Assembly (NCBI GenBank): GCA_015234425.1
Contig: JADGNE010000054.1
Location: forward strand, 62,001-126,000
DNA from: Devosia sp.
GTDB taxonomy: Bacteria > Pseudomonadota > Alphaproteobacteria > Rhizobiales > Devosiaceae
Reading direction: 5' to 3'
Length of the DNA stretch: 64,000 nt
In this document: positions 47,191 through 56,458 of the stretch, piece after piece
Numbering within the stretch: the stretch's first letter is position 1
Layout: each line of letters starts with the position of its first letter
Translations under genes and position numbers: made by a program
The notes under the pieces: model-generated
Seen by the model: the letters and a program-made list of their open reading frames with translations, nothing else
Databases searched by the model: none
What the model was told of the DNA's origin: nothing

Positions 47191-48122
47191 GCGGCAGTAC
47201 TGCGCAGGCGCGGATCGATCAGCCGGTACAGCAGATCGACAGCGATATTGGTGATGACGAAGACCGTGGCCACAAAGAGCACGACGCCCACGACCACGGG
47301 AATATCCTGATTGGTGACGGCCTGGAGCGTGATGCGGCCAAGGCCCGGGCGGCCAAAGACGCGTTCGGTGATGATGGCGCCGGCCAGAAGCGCGCCGAAC
47401 ATTTCAGCCGAAATGGTAAGGCCCGGGATGAGGGCGTGGCGCAGGGCATGGCGCCAGCGCACCGACCATTCCGAGAGGCCCCGCGTGCGGGCGGTGAGGG
47501 CAAAGGGCTGCTCCAGCGCAATATCCATTTCGGCGCGCATCACCTGGCTCAGCGTGCCGAAAATGGCGAGGCCCAGCGTGGTGACCGGCAGCACCAGCGA
47601 GCGCCAGCTGTCATCGCCCATGACCGGGAAAATCGGCCATTGGAAGGAAAGGAAGGTGAGGAGCAAGAGCCCGATCCAGAAGGCGGGCGTGGAAATGGCC
47701 AGAAGCTCGAAGGCAGATACGATGCTGCGGGCGCGGCTCTGTTTTCCGGCGGTGGTGACCGAAGCAATGGTGGCCAGCGTCAGTGCAAAGATGGTGGCGA
47801 GGACGGCCAGGGTGATGGTGGAGCCCAGCTCGCTGGTGATGATCGAGACGACGCTGCGGCGTTGCTGATAGGAGGTGCCGAGATCGCCCTGGAGAATGCG
47901 GCCGACAAACTGGCCATATTGCTCCCAGATGGGCCGATCGAGCCCGTATTCTGTGCGGATGCGATCCCGCATCTCCTGGGTGACGGTGCTGTCAGCGCCA
48001 TAGATGACCTGCACAGGATCGCTGGGCAGCATCTGCAGCACGACAAACGCGAGGGAAGCAGCGGCCCAGAGGACCGCTGCTCCCGCAAGGATGCGGACGA
48101 AAAGCTCGCGAGCTGTCGTCAA
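47187..48122 (-). CDS. peptide ABC transporter permease (DppB-like)
   Basis: A 311-residue DppB-type permease. VLQMLPSDPVQVIYG near 27 and the EAA-type loop SVRWRHALRHALIPGLTIS near 212 are characteristic, and it ends in RLIDPRLR. The start codon is TTG 48122, 7 nt after the stop of the binding-protein gene; translation is probably coupled, and no better start is visible. Confidence 0.9.
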   Translation of the reverse strand: MTTARELFVRILAGAAVLWAAASLAFVVLQMLPSDPVQVIYGADSTVTQEMRDRIRTEYGLDRPIWEQYGQFVGRILQGDLGTSYQQRRSVVSIITSELGSTITLAVLATIFALTLATIASVTTAGKQSRARSIVSAFELLAISTPAFWIGLLLLTFLSFQWPIFPVMGDDSWRSLVLPVTTLGLAIFGTLSQVMRAEMDIALEQPFALTARTRGLSEWSVRWRHALRHALIPGLTISAEMFGALLAGAIITERVFGRPGLGRITLQAVTNQDIPVVVGVVLFVATVFVITNIAVDLLYRLIDPRLRSTAA

Positions 48123-48129
48123 ACCGGAC

Positions 48130-49729
48130 CTACTGTTCCAGCCAGACGTCGTAGAACGAGCCGATCTGGCCCGAGCTCGAGAACACGGTGCCCTTGACCT
48201 TGGTGCTGGCTCCCAGGATCACCTGCGGATTGGCAATCGGGATCAGATAGGCCCCGTCGTTGATGATCTTCTGGGCGATGCGGACCTGTTCGTTCTGAAC
48301 GTCCGGATCGGCAGAGGCCACGGCGGTGTTGAGCGCCTCATCGAGCGCCGGATCGTTGACGAAGCCCCAATTGGTGTTGGCCGGCCAGAGCGAGGTCGAC
48401 TGGAACGCACCATAGAGCAGGGTCGCGCCATCGCCGGACGACTGGGAGGTGTCAACGAGGTCGTATTCATTGGCCTTCATGCGCGCATCGACCGTGGCGA
48501 AATCGAGCACTTCGCGGCTGTATTCAATGCCGATGGCCTGCAGACCCGCCTGAATACCCTGGGCGAAGAGTTCGCGCTGCTGATTGTTCCAATTGGTGGC
48601 GGTGACAGCCTTGAGGCTGAGGCGCTCGCCATCTTTGACGCGAATGCCGTCAGCGCCGATTTCGGACCAGCCGGCTTCGTCGAGCAGGGCTTTTGCGGCC
48701 TCGGCGTCGAAGGACCAGCGGCCCTCCTGTCCGGCATCGTATGCAGCCGGGATACCCGGCGTGATGGCCGAATAGGCCGGGCTGGAGGTGCCGAGGAACA
48801 CGGCATTGACGAGGGACGGATAGTCGACGCCGATGCGGATGGCTTCGCGCACGCGCTGGTCGGCGAGGGCAGGGTTCGACTGATTGACCCACATCGACCA
48901 CGGAATGCCCGGCTGTTCGGCGCGGATCAGCTGGAGATTGCTGTTGCCTTCGATGGCGGCAACGGAAATTGCGGGAATGCCGGCGGCAATATCGGCCTGA
49001 CCGGATTCAACAGCGCCAACGCGCACGGAATCTTCGGTGAGGAAGCGCATTTCGATGCGCTCGAGATAGGCCGGGCCCTCATGCTGGGCGGCGCCCGACG
49101 GCCAGTTATAGTCCTCGAAACGCTCGAGGATCAGATCCTGGCCTTGGGTGCGGCCGACGACCTTGAACGGGCCCGAGCCGATGGTGATGTCGGGGCCGCC
49201 GGCGCAGCGCTCTTCCTTGGAGAAAGCTTCGATCGAGGAGGGCGCGACAATGCCCTGGACCGGCTCGGAGAGATCGTGCAGCAGCGGGCCATGGGGCTCG
49301 GAGAGCGTGATGGTGACCACATTGCCTTCGGCGGTGACGGCGGTGACCGGCACGCCATTGGCGCTGCGATCATCGACCCAGCGCTGGAGATTGATGCGGA
49401 CGGCCTCGGCATCGAGCGTCGTGCCGTCATGGAAGACGACGCCATCGCGGATGGTGAAGCTGTAGGTGAGGCCATCCTCGGAGACGGACCATTCGCTGGC
49501 CAGCCACGGAAAGTATTCGCCTTCCTGGCTCTTGTAGATCAGGCGATCATAGACGTCCTGCAGCGCCGTCTGGGTATTGCGCGAGGAGCCTTCGTTCTGG
49601 TCGAGGCAGAGCGGCTCATAGGTGGCAATGCGCAGAACGCCGCCGGACTGCTGGGCAAAGGCCTGTCCGCCAAGGGCAAAAACCGAGGCTGACAGCGCAA
49701 GGCCCAGCGTGCGGATAACCGAATGTCAT
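48130..49729 (-). pseudogene. peptide ABC substrate-binding protein, frameshifted at codon 2
   Basis: Minus-strand frame of a SBP_bac_5 protein. From CAT at 49725 it reads HSVIRTLGLALSASVFALGG then QAFAQ, a perfect signal peptide, and continues to DVWLEQ at 48130. There is no ATG, GTG or TTG in frame before 49353, and a stop lies directly upstream. The only good start, ATG 49729 with AGGGAGAG upstream, is one base out of frame. Removing the A at 49726 (ATGaCAT to ATGCAT) would restore a 532-residue protein, the size of its paralogue at 42956. Either the gene is broken, or the base is a sequencing error, or a rare start or slippage is used. It precedes its own permease genes. Confidence 0.8.
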
Positions 49730-50095
49730 GATCTCTCCCTCAAATGACTGGCCAAAACAGGATGGCCCCTCTGGGTGGCCGTAACTCTATTTTTTCTGTC
49801 GCGTTTTGGCAGCCTGCCTTCTAGGCAAATTTTTCAATAGAGACAGTATTAGGAGAATATGTGTCTACCCCACAAGTGGGCTTGAGGGGGCTCAACTTTG
49901 TAGGCGCTGCTCGCATTTTCTCCCCGGTGCTGGTGCGGCGGTGGATCTCTCGGTCGAAGGACCCGCTGGCCCCAGGCTGCTTCCCCTCTTGTTTGCCGCT
50001 GCTTCCCTGCATTGGACCGCGCATCCCCGCTGTTATTGCCATGTCGGAGTTTGTGTGAAAGTCTAAATGTATTACAAGTTACGGCAGGGGGCGTT
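49730..50095. promoter_or_regulatory. divergent control region of second transporter and amidohydrolase genes
   Basis: A 366-nt gene-free stretch. It holds TGTCTACCCC (49862-49871), the same decamer as upstream of the first transporter operon, followed by CCCAC-aa-GTGGG (49869-49880). The small GntR-type palindrome TGTATTACA (50068-50076) is 20 nt before the amidohydrolase start. GGGGG at 50087-50091 is its ribosome site. I found no convincing -35/-10 pair. Confidence 0.45.
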
Positions 50096-51319
50096 ATGAA
50101 GCTGTTCCGCGCGCAGTTGGTGATTGATGGCACTGGGGGTGTCATCGAGCACGGTGCGGTTCTTGTCGAGGGCGAGCGGATCATCGCCGTCGGCCGTTCT
50201 GCCGATATCGGCGCACCGGAAGGCGCCGAGATCATCGAGACGACCGGCACGCTCATGCCGGGCATGTTCGACGCCCATGTGCATCTGCGTTCCCCGGGCA
50301 CGCCCGACGAATCCGGCATGCACAAATGGGAAATGGCGAGCATGTCCTATGCAGAGATTTCCCTGCGTGCCGCCTATTATGCCCAGCAGACGCTGCGCTC
50401 GGGCTTTACCTCGGTGCGCGATCTGGCAGCACCGGGTGGCACGATCATCGATCTGCGCAAGGCGATCGACGCCGGCTATATCACCGGCCCGCGCATCAAG
50501 GCCTGTGGCATGGGGCTGACGGTCACGGGTGGTCACATGGACGAGGGCGGCTGGGCCGACCATGTCAGCTTCCAGAACATGACGGCGCCCTGCAATGGGC
50601 CGGACGGCTTCCGGCAAGGCGTTCGCGAGCAGCTCAAGCGCGGCGCTGACTTCATCAAGCTCAACACCTGGGTGTCCTATCACAACAGCCCGACGCGCTT
50701 CTGGCGCCAGGAAATGACCGAGGACGAAATTCGGGCGGCCTGCGATGAGGCCCATGCCCAGGGCGTGCTTGTGGCGGCCCATACCTATGGCCCGGACGGC
50801 GTTGCCGCCTCGGTGCGCAATGGCGTCGACACAATCGAGCACGGCCACTGGATCGACGAGCCGACCATCGAGCTCATGGTCAAGCACAACACGATTTTCG
50901 TGCCGACGCTGACGATCAATGACGTCCACGCCAGCTACGCGGTCGACAATCCGGACCTGGCCGAGAAGTACAAGCGCTGGCATCGGGAATCGAGCGCGGC
51001 CAAGTGGAAGACGCTCGAGCTCGTGCGCAAGGCCGGCATTCGCGTCTGCACCGGCACCGATAGCGGCTTCCAGCTCGAGAACGGCAAATGGGGCGCCTAT
51101 GAGCTGATCCTGATGGTCAAGGGCGGGTATACCCCGATGGAAGCGATCATCGCGGCCACCTCGACGAGCGCCGACATGATGGAGATCGAGGCCGGACGGA
51201 TCCAGGCTGGCAAATATGCCGACATTGTCCTGGTCGACGGTAACCCGCTCGAGGACATCACCATCCTTCACGACATCAGCCAGCTTCGCGTCTTCAAGGG
51301 CGGCGTCGCGGTGCACTAG
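50096..51319 (+). CDS. amidohydrolase, COG1228 prolidase/dipeptidase-like (copy 1)
   Basis: A 407-residue metal-dependent hydrolase of the amidohydrolase superfamily. Metal site residues are visible: HVH at 61-63, a Lys in DFIKLN (188) that is carboxylated in this group, His229 in AAHTYG, His249 in EHGHW, and Asp322 in TGTDSG. GGHMDE near 146 is a group signature. Characterised COG1228 members of this type cleave Xaa-Pro or Xaa-basic dipeptides. No signal peptide, so cytosolic. ATG 50096 has a GGGGG ribosome site. It is the first of three tandem paralogues beside peptide transporters. Confidence 0.9.
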   Translation: MKLFRAQLVIDGTGGVIEHGAVLVEGERIIAVGRSADIGAPEGAEIIETTGTLMPGMFDAHVHLRSPGTPDESGMHKWEMASMSYAEISLRAAYYAQQTLRSGFTSVRDLAAPGGTIIDLRKAIDAGYITGPRIKACGMGLTVTGGHMDEGGWADHVSFQNMTAPCNGPDGFRQGVREQLKRGADFIKLNTWVSYHNSPTRFWRQEMTEDEIRAACDEAHAQGVLVAAHTYGPDGVAASVRNGVDTIEHGHWIDEPTIELMVKHNTIFVPTLTINDVHASYAVDNPDLAEKYKRWHRESSAAKWKTLELVRKAGIRVCTGTDSGFQLENGKWGAYELILMVKGGYTPMEAIIAATSTSADMMEIEAGRIQAGKYADIVLVDGNPLEDITILHDISQLRVFKGGVAVH

Positions 51320-51397
51320 GCCGACGAGGCGGAGCGGGGCAGGGGTCCTCTCCGCTGCCAGGTCGACCACACAAGGGACAGGGGACAAGACGATCCG

Positions 51398-52666
51398 ATG
51401 AGACAGATATTTCTTGCCGATCAGGTGATCGACAGCACGGGCGCGGCGCCCATCGAAAAGGGTGCCGTACTCGTTGAAAAGGGCCGCATCCTTGCGGTGG
51501 GCCGACAGGCCGATTTCGGCACGCCAGAAGGCGCGACGGTCATCGCGGCCAAGCCGGGCGCGACCCTGATGCCGGGGCTGATCGACAGCCACGTGCACAT
51601 TACCTATAGCGGCTCGGAAAACAGCGCCGTGCTGCGCGCCGAGAAGATGGATGCATCCTATCCCGCCATGGCGCTGCGTGCGGCTTCCCACGCCCAGCTG
51701 TCGCTGACCTATGGGTTTACCGCCCTGCGCGACATGCATGCGCCCGGCGGTGTCGCCATCGATCTGCGCGACGCGATTGCGCGCGGCGATGTGGTGGGAC
51801 CGCGCCTCAGCGCCTGCGGGCGCGGGCTGACGGTGACGGGCGGCCATATGGACCTGCCCGATTTCGCCGAGCACGTTTCGCTCGACGGCTTTGCCCATCC
51901 CTGCGTTGGCCCGGACGAATTTCTCAAGGGGGTGCGCACGGAAGCGCGGCGGGGGGCTGACTTCATCAAGGTCAATACAGCTGTGGGCTCGCGCAAGGTC
52001 CCCGGGGTCTATTGGCGCCCGGAAATGAACCCGGCCGAAATCCGCGCCGCCTGCGATGAGGCGCATGCCCAGGGGCTTTATGTTGCCTCGCACACTTCGG
52101 GCGGCCCGCCGCTGACGGCGACCGTGGCCAATGGCGTGGATTGCGTCGAGCACGCCCATTGGATCGATGACGACTGCATCGAACTGATGGCCGAGCGCGG
52201 TACCTTCCTCGTGCCGACGCTTTTGGTCAATGAGCGCAATTTCGAAGTTCCCCTGGCGCCGGGAGAGACCCTCTCGGATTGGGCCCTTGCCTCGCGCGAG
52301 GCCAAATGGGTTTCGCTCGAAAAGGCGCGCAAGGCAGGCATAAAGATCGGCTCGGGCACCGATGCCGGTTTCATGGTGCCCCATGGCTCCATGCACTGGC
52401 GGGAACTGGCGCTGCTGGTGCAGGGCGGCTTGACCGAGATGGAAGCCATTATCGCGGCCACGCGAATCAACGCCGAACTGATGTCCCTGCCTGTCGGCGT
52501 GCTGGCCGAGGGCAAGCTTGCCGACATGCTGATCGTTGATGGCGATCCGCTCGCCGATATTTCCATCCTCGGAGATGCCAACCGGCTGACCGTCTTCAAG
52601 GACGGCTATAAGGTCGCCGAAGCCGGCAAACTGATTTCTTCCTTTCCTGGCGAGGTGTTCGCATGA
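51398..52666 (+). CDS. amidohydrolase, COG1228 prolidase/dipeptidase-like (copy 2)
   Basis: A 422-residue paralogue of the preceding gene, with all metal ligands kept: DSHVHI near 65, DFIKVN near 190, ASHTSGGPP near 230, EHAHW near 250 and GSGTDAGF near 322. Loop sequences around the active site (NTAVGSRKVPGVYW against NTWVSYHNSPTRFW in copy 1) differ, which suggests a different dipeptide preference. A 78-nt gap separates it from copy 1; it overlaps copy 3 by ATGA. Confidence 0.9.
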   Translation: MRQIFLADQVIDSTGAAPIEKGAVLVEKGRILAVGRQADFGTPEGATVIAAKPGATLMPGLIDSHVHITYSGSENSAVLRAEKMDASYPAMALRAASHAQLSLTYGFTALRDMHAPGGVAIDLRDAIARGDVVGPRLSACGRGLTVTGGHMDLPDFAEHVSLDGFAHPCVGPDEFLKGVRTEARRGADFIKVNTAVGSRKVPGVYWRPEMNPAEIRAACDEAHAQGLYVASHTSGGPPLTATVANGVDCVEHAHWIDDDCIELMAERGTFLVPTLLVNERNFEVPLAPGETLSDWALASREAKWVSLEKARKAGIKIGSGTDAGFMVPHGSMHWRELALLVQGGLTEMEAIIAATRINAELMSLPVGVLAEGKLADMLIVDGDPLADISILGDANRLTVFKDGYKVAEAGKLISSFPGEVFA

Positions 52667-53907
52667 AACTGATCCGAGCTGACAAGCTTATCGATGGGAC
52701 GGGTGCGCCAGCTCTCGAAGGAGCGGCGATCCTGATCGAGGGCGAGCGCATCAAGGCAGTGGGTCGTGCGGCCGATCTGGGGGAGCCCGAGGGCGCCGAA
52801 ATCATAGATGCTCCGGCAGGGACAACGATCATACCCGGGCTCATCGATACCCATGTGCACATGGCCTATAGCGGAGCGGTGGATCTCAACGCCTTTCGCT
52901 CCGAGACGACCGTGATCCACTATCCGGCAATGGCCCTTCGGGCAGCGCGCTATGCCCGTGAGACGCTCGAATATGGGATCACTGCGGTACGCGACATGCA
53001 CGCGCCGGGCGGCACCATTATCGATCTGCGCCGGGCCATTGATGCCGGCCAGATCGAAGGGCCGCGCATCAAGGCGTGCGGTCTGGGACTGACGGTAACC
53101 GGCGGTCACATGGACCAGCCCGGATTTGGCGATCACGTCATGTTCCGGGACATGAATGCCAATTGCGAAGGGCCGGACGGGTTCCGCCGCGGCGTGCGGG
53201 AGCAGATCAAGCGCGGCGCCGATTTCATCAAGCTCAATCCCTGCGTCGGCTCGCGCCGCGACGAGCGTTATTTTCGCTTCGAGATGACGCTGGCTGAAAT
53301 CACGGCTGCCTGCGAGGAAGCTCATGAGCAGGGCCTGATGGTTGGCGCGCATACCTCGGGCGGTCCGCCGCTGTCCGCCGCAATTCGCGCCGGATGCGAC
53401 ACGGTCGAGCACGCGCACTGGATCGACGACGAAACGCTCGACTACATGGCAAGGCACGGCACTTATCTCGTGCCGACGCTGGCGGTGAATGAGGCCTCGT
53501 CGGCCTACATCATCGAGCATGGTGCCTCCGAGCGCACCCTTCGCTGGGCCAGGGAGTCCGAGACCGCAAAATGGGATCGGCTCACCCGCGCCAAAGCGGC
53601 TGGGGTCAAGGTTGCCATGGGCTCGGATGCCGGGTTTTTCCTGCCGCACGGCACGGGCAATCTGCGTGAGATCGAGCTTCTGGTAGAGGGCGGCTTTTCC
53701 GAAATCGAAGCGATCCACTGCGCGACGGCGGTCGGTGCTGACCTGATGCAGATCGACGCCGGACGGCTCGTCGCGGGCAAGCTGGCCGACCTTGTGCTCG
53801 TAGCAGGGGACCCGACAACGGAAATCTCGATCTTGCGCGATCGGACCCGACTGACCGTCTTCAAGGGCGGGCAGCCGATCTCCCGGCGCCTGCAGGACGC
53901 CGCCTGA
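52663..53907 (+). CDS. amidohydrolase, COG1228 prolidase/dipeptidase-like (copy 3)
   Basis: A 414-residue third paralogue with DTHVHM, DFIKLN, GAHTSGGPP, EHAHW and MGSDAGF in the expected order. It shares NPCVGSRRDERYF in the specificity loop with copy 2 more than copy 1. Its ATG overlaps copy 2. The orphan binding protein at 53961 follows after 53 nt, consistent with one unit for capture and cleavage of the same kind of substrate. Confidence 0.9.
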   Translation: MKLIRADKLIDGTGAPALEGAAILIEGERIKAVGRAADLGEPEGAEIIDAPAGTTIIPGLIDTHVHMAYSGAVDLNAFRSETTVIHYPAMALRAARYARETLEYGITAVRDMHAPGGTIIDLRRAIDAGQIEGPRIKACGLGLTVTGGHMDQPGFGDHVMFRDMNANCEGPDGFRRGVREQIKRGADFIKLNPCVGSRRDERYFRFEMTLAEITAACEEAHEQGLMVGAHTSGGPPLSAAIRAGCDTVEHAHWIDDETLDYMARHGTYLVPTLAVNEASSAYIIEHGASERTLRWARESETAKWDRLTRAKAAGVKVAMGSDAGFFLPHGTGNLREIELLVEGGFSEIEAIHCATAVGADLMQIDAGRLVAGKLADLVLVAGDPTTEISILRDRTRLTVFKGGQPISRRLQDAA

Positions 53908-53960
53908 GCCGTCGTCAGCAACAAGCAAAAATCTCTTTTTTAAAGCGGAGGCATAAGAGC

Positions 53961-55520
53961 ATGAGAGTGATGAAACACCTGATCACGGCGAGCGCGATTG
54001 CGCTGCTCGCGCCCGTGATCCCGGCACTGGCGCAGCCCAGCGCCAACACGATCGTTGTCGGCCTGTCCAACGATGCGCCGACTTTCGATCCAGCCCAGAT
54101 CGCGGCCCGCGACAGCTCCAATATCGCGCGCCATATTTTCCGTACGCTCTATGAGCCGCTGCCAAGCGGCGAGATCGTGCCGGATCTGGCGTCGTCCTAT
54201 TCGGTGTCTGAAGATGGTTTGGAATATACCTACACCATTCCAGAAGGCCTGACCTGTGAGGATGGCGAGGCGCTGACGGCAGAGGACGTGGCCTACTCGT
54301 TCACCCGCCCGGCCGATCCCCAGTATGGGTTCACCGGCAACACCCCGGGCTACATCTACTCCTCGATCGGCTTCCAGGGCGCCGAGGCTATCAGCGACAC
54401 CGAGGTGAAGATCACCATCGGCCGCAAGAACCCGATCGCCTTCACGCTGATGAGCGAAGTGATGATCCACTGCAAGGACAGCTACGAGGCCATGAGCCTT
54501 GATGAAGCGGCCGAGCGTCCGATCGGATCGGGCTCCTACAAGCTCGTCCGTTGGGATCGCGCGTCAGAGATCGTGTTGGAAAAATATCGCGACCCCGGCA
54601 CTTTCGACAAACTGGTCTATCGCATCATTCCCGAAGCCTCGACCCGGGCCGCTGAGTTGATCGCGGGCAATGTCGACATCATCACCAATGTCTCGCCCGA
54701 CCAGCTTGAGCCCATCAACGCGTCGGGTACTGCCACAGTGCAGGCCGTGCAGGGCACACGCCGCATGTATGTCGGCTTCAACCTGCGCGAAGATTTTGCC
54801 GAGGCCAGCGAGGGCGGTGCCGCGATCCAGAACAGCGCCGTTCGCGTTGCCCTGCAGTATGCACTGGACGTGCCAGCGATCTGTACGCAGTTGCTCAATT
54901 TCGACTGCGAGCGTGCGACCGGCCTCGTCAATCCGCCTAACGACAACCCGAATATCGAGCCATATGCCTATGATCCGGAAATGGCCGAAAAGCTTCTCGA
55001 TGAAGCCGGCTATCCCCGCGGCGAAAACGGCGTCCGTTTCACCATCAAGCTGCAGGGTCCGCGCGGTCGCTACCTCAACGATGCCAATGTGCTGCAGGCC
55101 ATCGGCCAGTATCTGACCGATATCGGTGTCGAGACGGAAGTCGAGCTGATGGAGTTTGCCTCCGTCTATGTGCCGCTGATCTCGGCCCATGATGCCGGCC
55201 CGCTGTTCTTCCTCGGTTCGGGCGGCAACCTCTCCGAGCCGCTGATCGACATGACCGATCTGGCGACCGTCGAATCCGGCACGAACTACACCTCCTGGAG
55301 CAATCCGGAATGGTTCGACGGCTGGGCCGAAATCGCCGAGACAGCGACCGCTGAGGAGCAGCGCCCGATCATCAACCGCATGCTCGAGGTGTTTTATAAC
55401 GATCCGCCGTGGCTGATGCTCTACTTCCAGCCGGACTTCTATGGCGTGTCCAACCGGATCAACTGGGAAGCCCGCCGCGACGAGCGCGTCTATCTCTGGG
55501 ACGCCGCGCTGGCGAACTGA
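53961..55520 (+). CDS. peptide ABC transporter substrate-binding protein without own permease
   Basis: A 519-residue exported SBP_bac_5 protein. The signal peptide (about 1-25, ending in ALAQ) is followed by GLSNDAPTFDPAQIAARDSS, LYEPLPSGEIVPDLASSYSVSEDGLEYTYTI and other family segments. ATG 53961 has GGAGG upstream. It ends at a terminator, so no permease gene follows. It may deliver cargo to the permeases encoded at 44720-48122, whose own binding protein appears broken. That link is inferred. Confidence 0.92.
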   Translation: MRVMKHLITASAIALLAPVIPALAQPSANTIVVGLSNDAPTFDPAQIAARDSSNIARHIFRTLYEPLPSGEIVPDLASSYSVSEDGLEYTYTIPEGLTCEDGEALTAEDVAYSFTRPADPQYGFTGNTPGYIYSSIGFQGAEAISDTEVKITIGRKNPIAFTLMSEVMIHCKDSYEAMSLDEAAERPIGSGSYKLVRWDRASEIVLEKYRDPGTFDKLVYRIIPEASTRAAELIAGNVDIITNVSPDQLEPINASGTATVQAVQGTRRMYVGFNLREDFAEASEGGAAIQNSAVRVALQYALDVPAICTQLLNFDCERATGLVNPPNDNPNIEPYAYDPEMAEKLLDEAGYPRGENGVRFTIKLQGPRGRYLNDANVLQAIGQYLTDIGVETEVELMEFASVYVPLISAHDAGPLFFLGSGGNLSEPLIDMTDLATVESGTNYTSWSNPEWFDGWAEIAETATAEEQRPIINRMLEVFYNDPPWLMLYFQPDFYGVSNRINWEARRDERVYLWDAALAN

Positions 55521-55545
55521 TCCGGCCTCAAGACCATAAAGAATG

Positions 55546-55581
55546 GGACCGCGCCTGAAACGGGGCGGCCCCAGCTTTTTT
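55546..55581 (+). terminator. terminator after the orphan binding-protein gene
   Basis: Imperfect stem GGGACCGCGCC/GGGGCGGCCCC with a short A-rich loop, then AGC and TTTTTT, 26 nt after the stop codon. Confidence 0.7.
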
Positions 55582-55619
55582 GGGGTATGAGGCGTCTGGT
55601 CTGGCGACACCAAACAAAT

Positions 55620-55654
55620 GGGGCCCGGAGTTCTCAGTGAGAACCCCGGGCCCC
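55620..55654. terminator. long hairpin between convergent genes
   Basis: Long near-perfect stem GGGGCCCGG-a-GTTCTCA against TGAGAAC-c-CCGGGCCCC with a very small loop. It lies between the binding-protein and outer-membrane genes. No clean T-run follows on either strand, so it may terminate or simply stabilise 3' ends. Confidence 0.5.
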
Positions 55655-55720
55655 TGAATTTGAGGCGCAGTGGATATCAAGCCACCGGCCTTGGCTGCAT
55701 GGGACCGCTTTGGAAGCGGA

Positions 55721-56401
55721 TTAGAACTTGTAGTTGACGCCGGCGCGGATGACGCTGAAGCGCTGGGTCACTTCGACATTGCCGACGGGCAGGCCGTTGT
55801 AGGACTGCTTGCCGAGGTCGACGTAGAGATATTCGGCCTTGAACGAGAGGTTCGGCGTGGCCTGGGCTTCGAGACCGACACCAGCGGTCCAGCCGATGTG
55901 GTTGGCCGACTGGGAGGTCACGACGTTCTGGTTGTTGGTGAGGGTGGCAGTGCCGCGACCGAAGGCGGCGCCGAGCGTGGCGTAGGGCATGACCTGGCCG
56001 AAGGCGGCACCAGCGCGGATACGGGCCGTACCGAAGACATCGGTAGAGGCCTTGAAGTCGCCGAACACGCCGGCGGGCGCGCCATAGGCGATATTGGCCC
56101 ACTGCAGATCGGCTTCACCGCCGATCACGAAGCCACCCATGTCGTAATTGTAGCCGAGCTGACCGCCCAGGGTCCAACCGCTCGAATTATTGTCGACCGC
56201 GCCCATGATGGCGGGGTTGGTGCTGGTCGTGCCCCAGGTGTAGCCGCCGTTGATACCGGCGTAGAAGCCACCCCAGCCCGAAGCGGGCGTGGCCGAATAA
56301 ATGGGGGAGGCGGCGGGTGCGCTCGACCAGCCCAGATCCGCCGCATGAGCGGAGGCGGACAGCGCCAGAATTGCAGACAGCGCGATGGCGGAACGTTTCA
56401 T
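55721..56401 (-). CDS. outer membrane beta-barrel protein (Omp25/Omp31-like)
   Basis: A 226-residue, eight-strand barrel. Signal peptide residues 1-21 (cleavage SAHA/ADLG), a short Pro/Ser linker, then WGGFYAGINGGYTWG near 42, repeated amphipathic strands, and the C-terminal FSVIRAGVNYKF ending in Phe for BAM recognition. Omp25/Omp31-type proteins are abundant in Rhizobiales envelopes. ATG 56401 follows GAGG. The leader contains a 9-bp inverted repeat. Confidence 0.92.
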   Translation of the reverse strand: MKRSAIALSAILALSASAHAADLGWSSAPAASPIYSATPASGWGGFYAGINGGYTWGTTSTNPAIMGAVDNNSSGWTLGGQLGYNYDMGGFVIGGEADLQWANIAYGAPAGVFGDFKASTDVFGTARIRAGAAFGQVMPYATLGAAFGRGTATLTNNQNVVTSQSANHIGWTAGVGLEAQATPNLSFKAEYLYVDLGKQSYNGLPVGNVEVTQRFSVIRAGVNYKF

Positions 56402-56430
56402 GGTGACCTCGTCGACGGACCGAAGGTTTA

Positions 56431-56458
56431 AGATTGCGTGTAAAAAACGACGCAATCT
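56431..56458 (-). promoter_or_regulatory. inverted repeat in the omp upstream region
   Basis: AGATTGCGT (56431-56439) and ACGCAATCT (56450-56458) are perfect inverted repeats separated by 10 nt, 30 nt before the omp start codon. Either an operator spanning two helical turns or an RNA hairpin in the leader. Confidence 0.5.

Noticed and set aside
48004-49692. A 562-residue plus-strand frame over the frameshifted binding-protein gene.
   Set aside because: It made the region look like a plus-strand gene, but the minus frame carries a signal peptide and family motifs across nearly the whole span.
50072-52396. A 774-residue minus-strand frame across two amidohydrolase genes.
   Set aside because: It covers two unrelated-in-frame sense genes with complete catalytic motifs; no family resemblance, so it is a GC-driven shadow.
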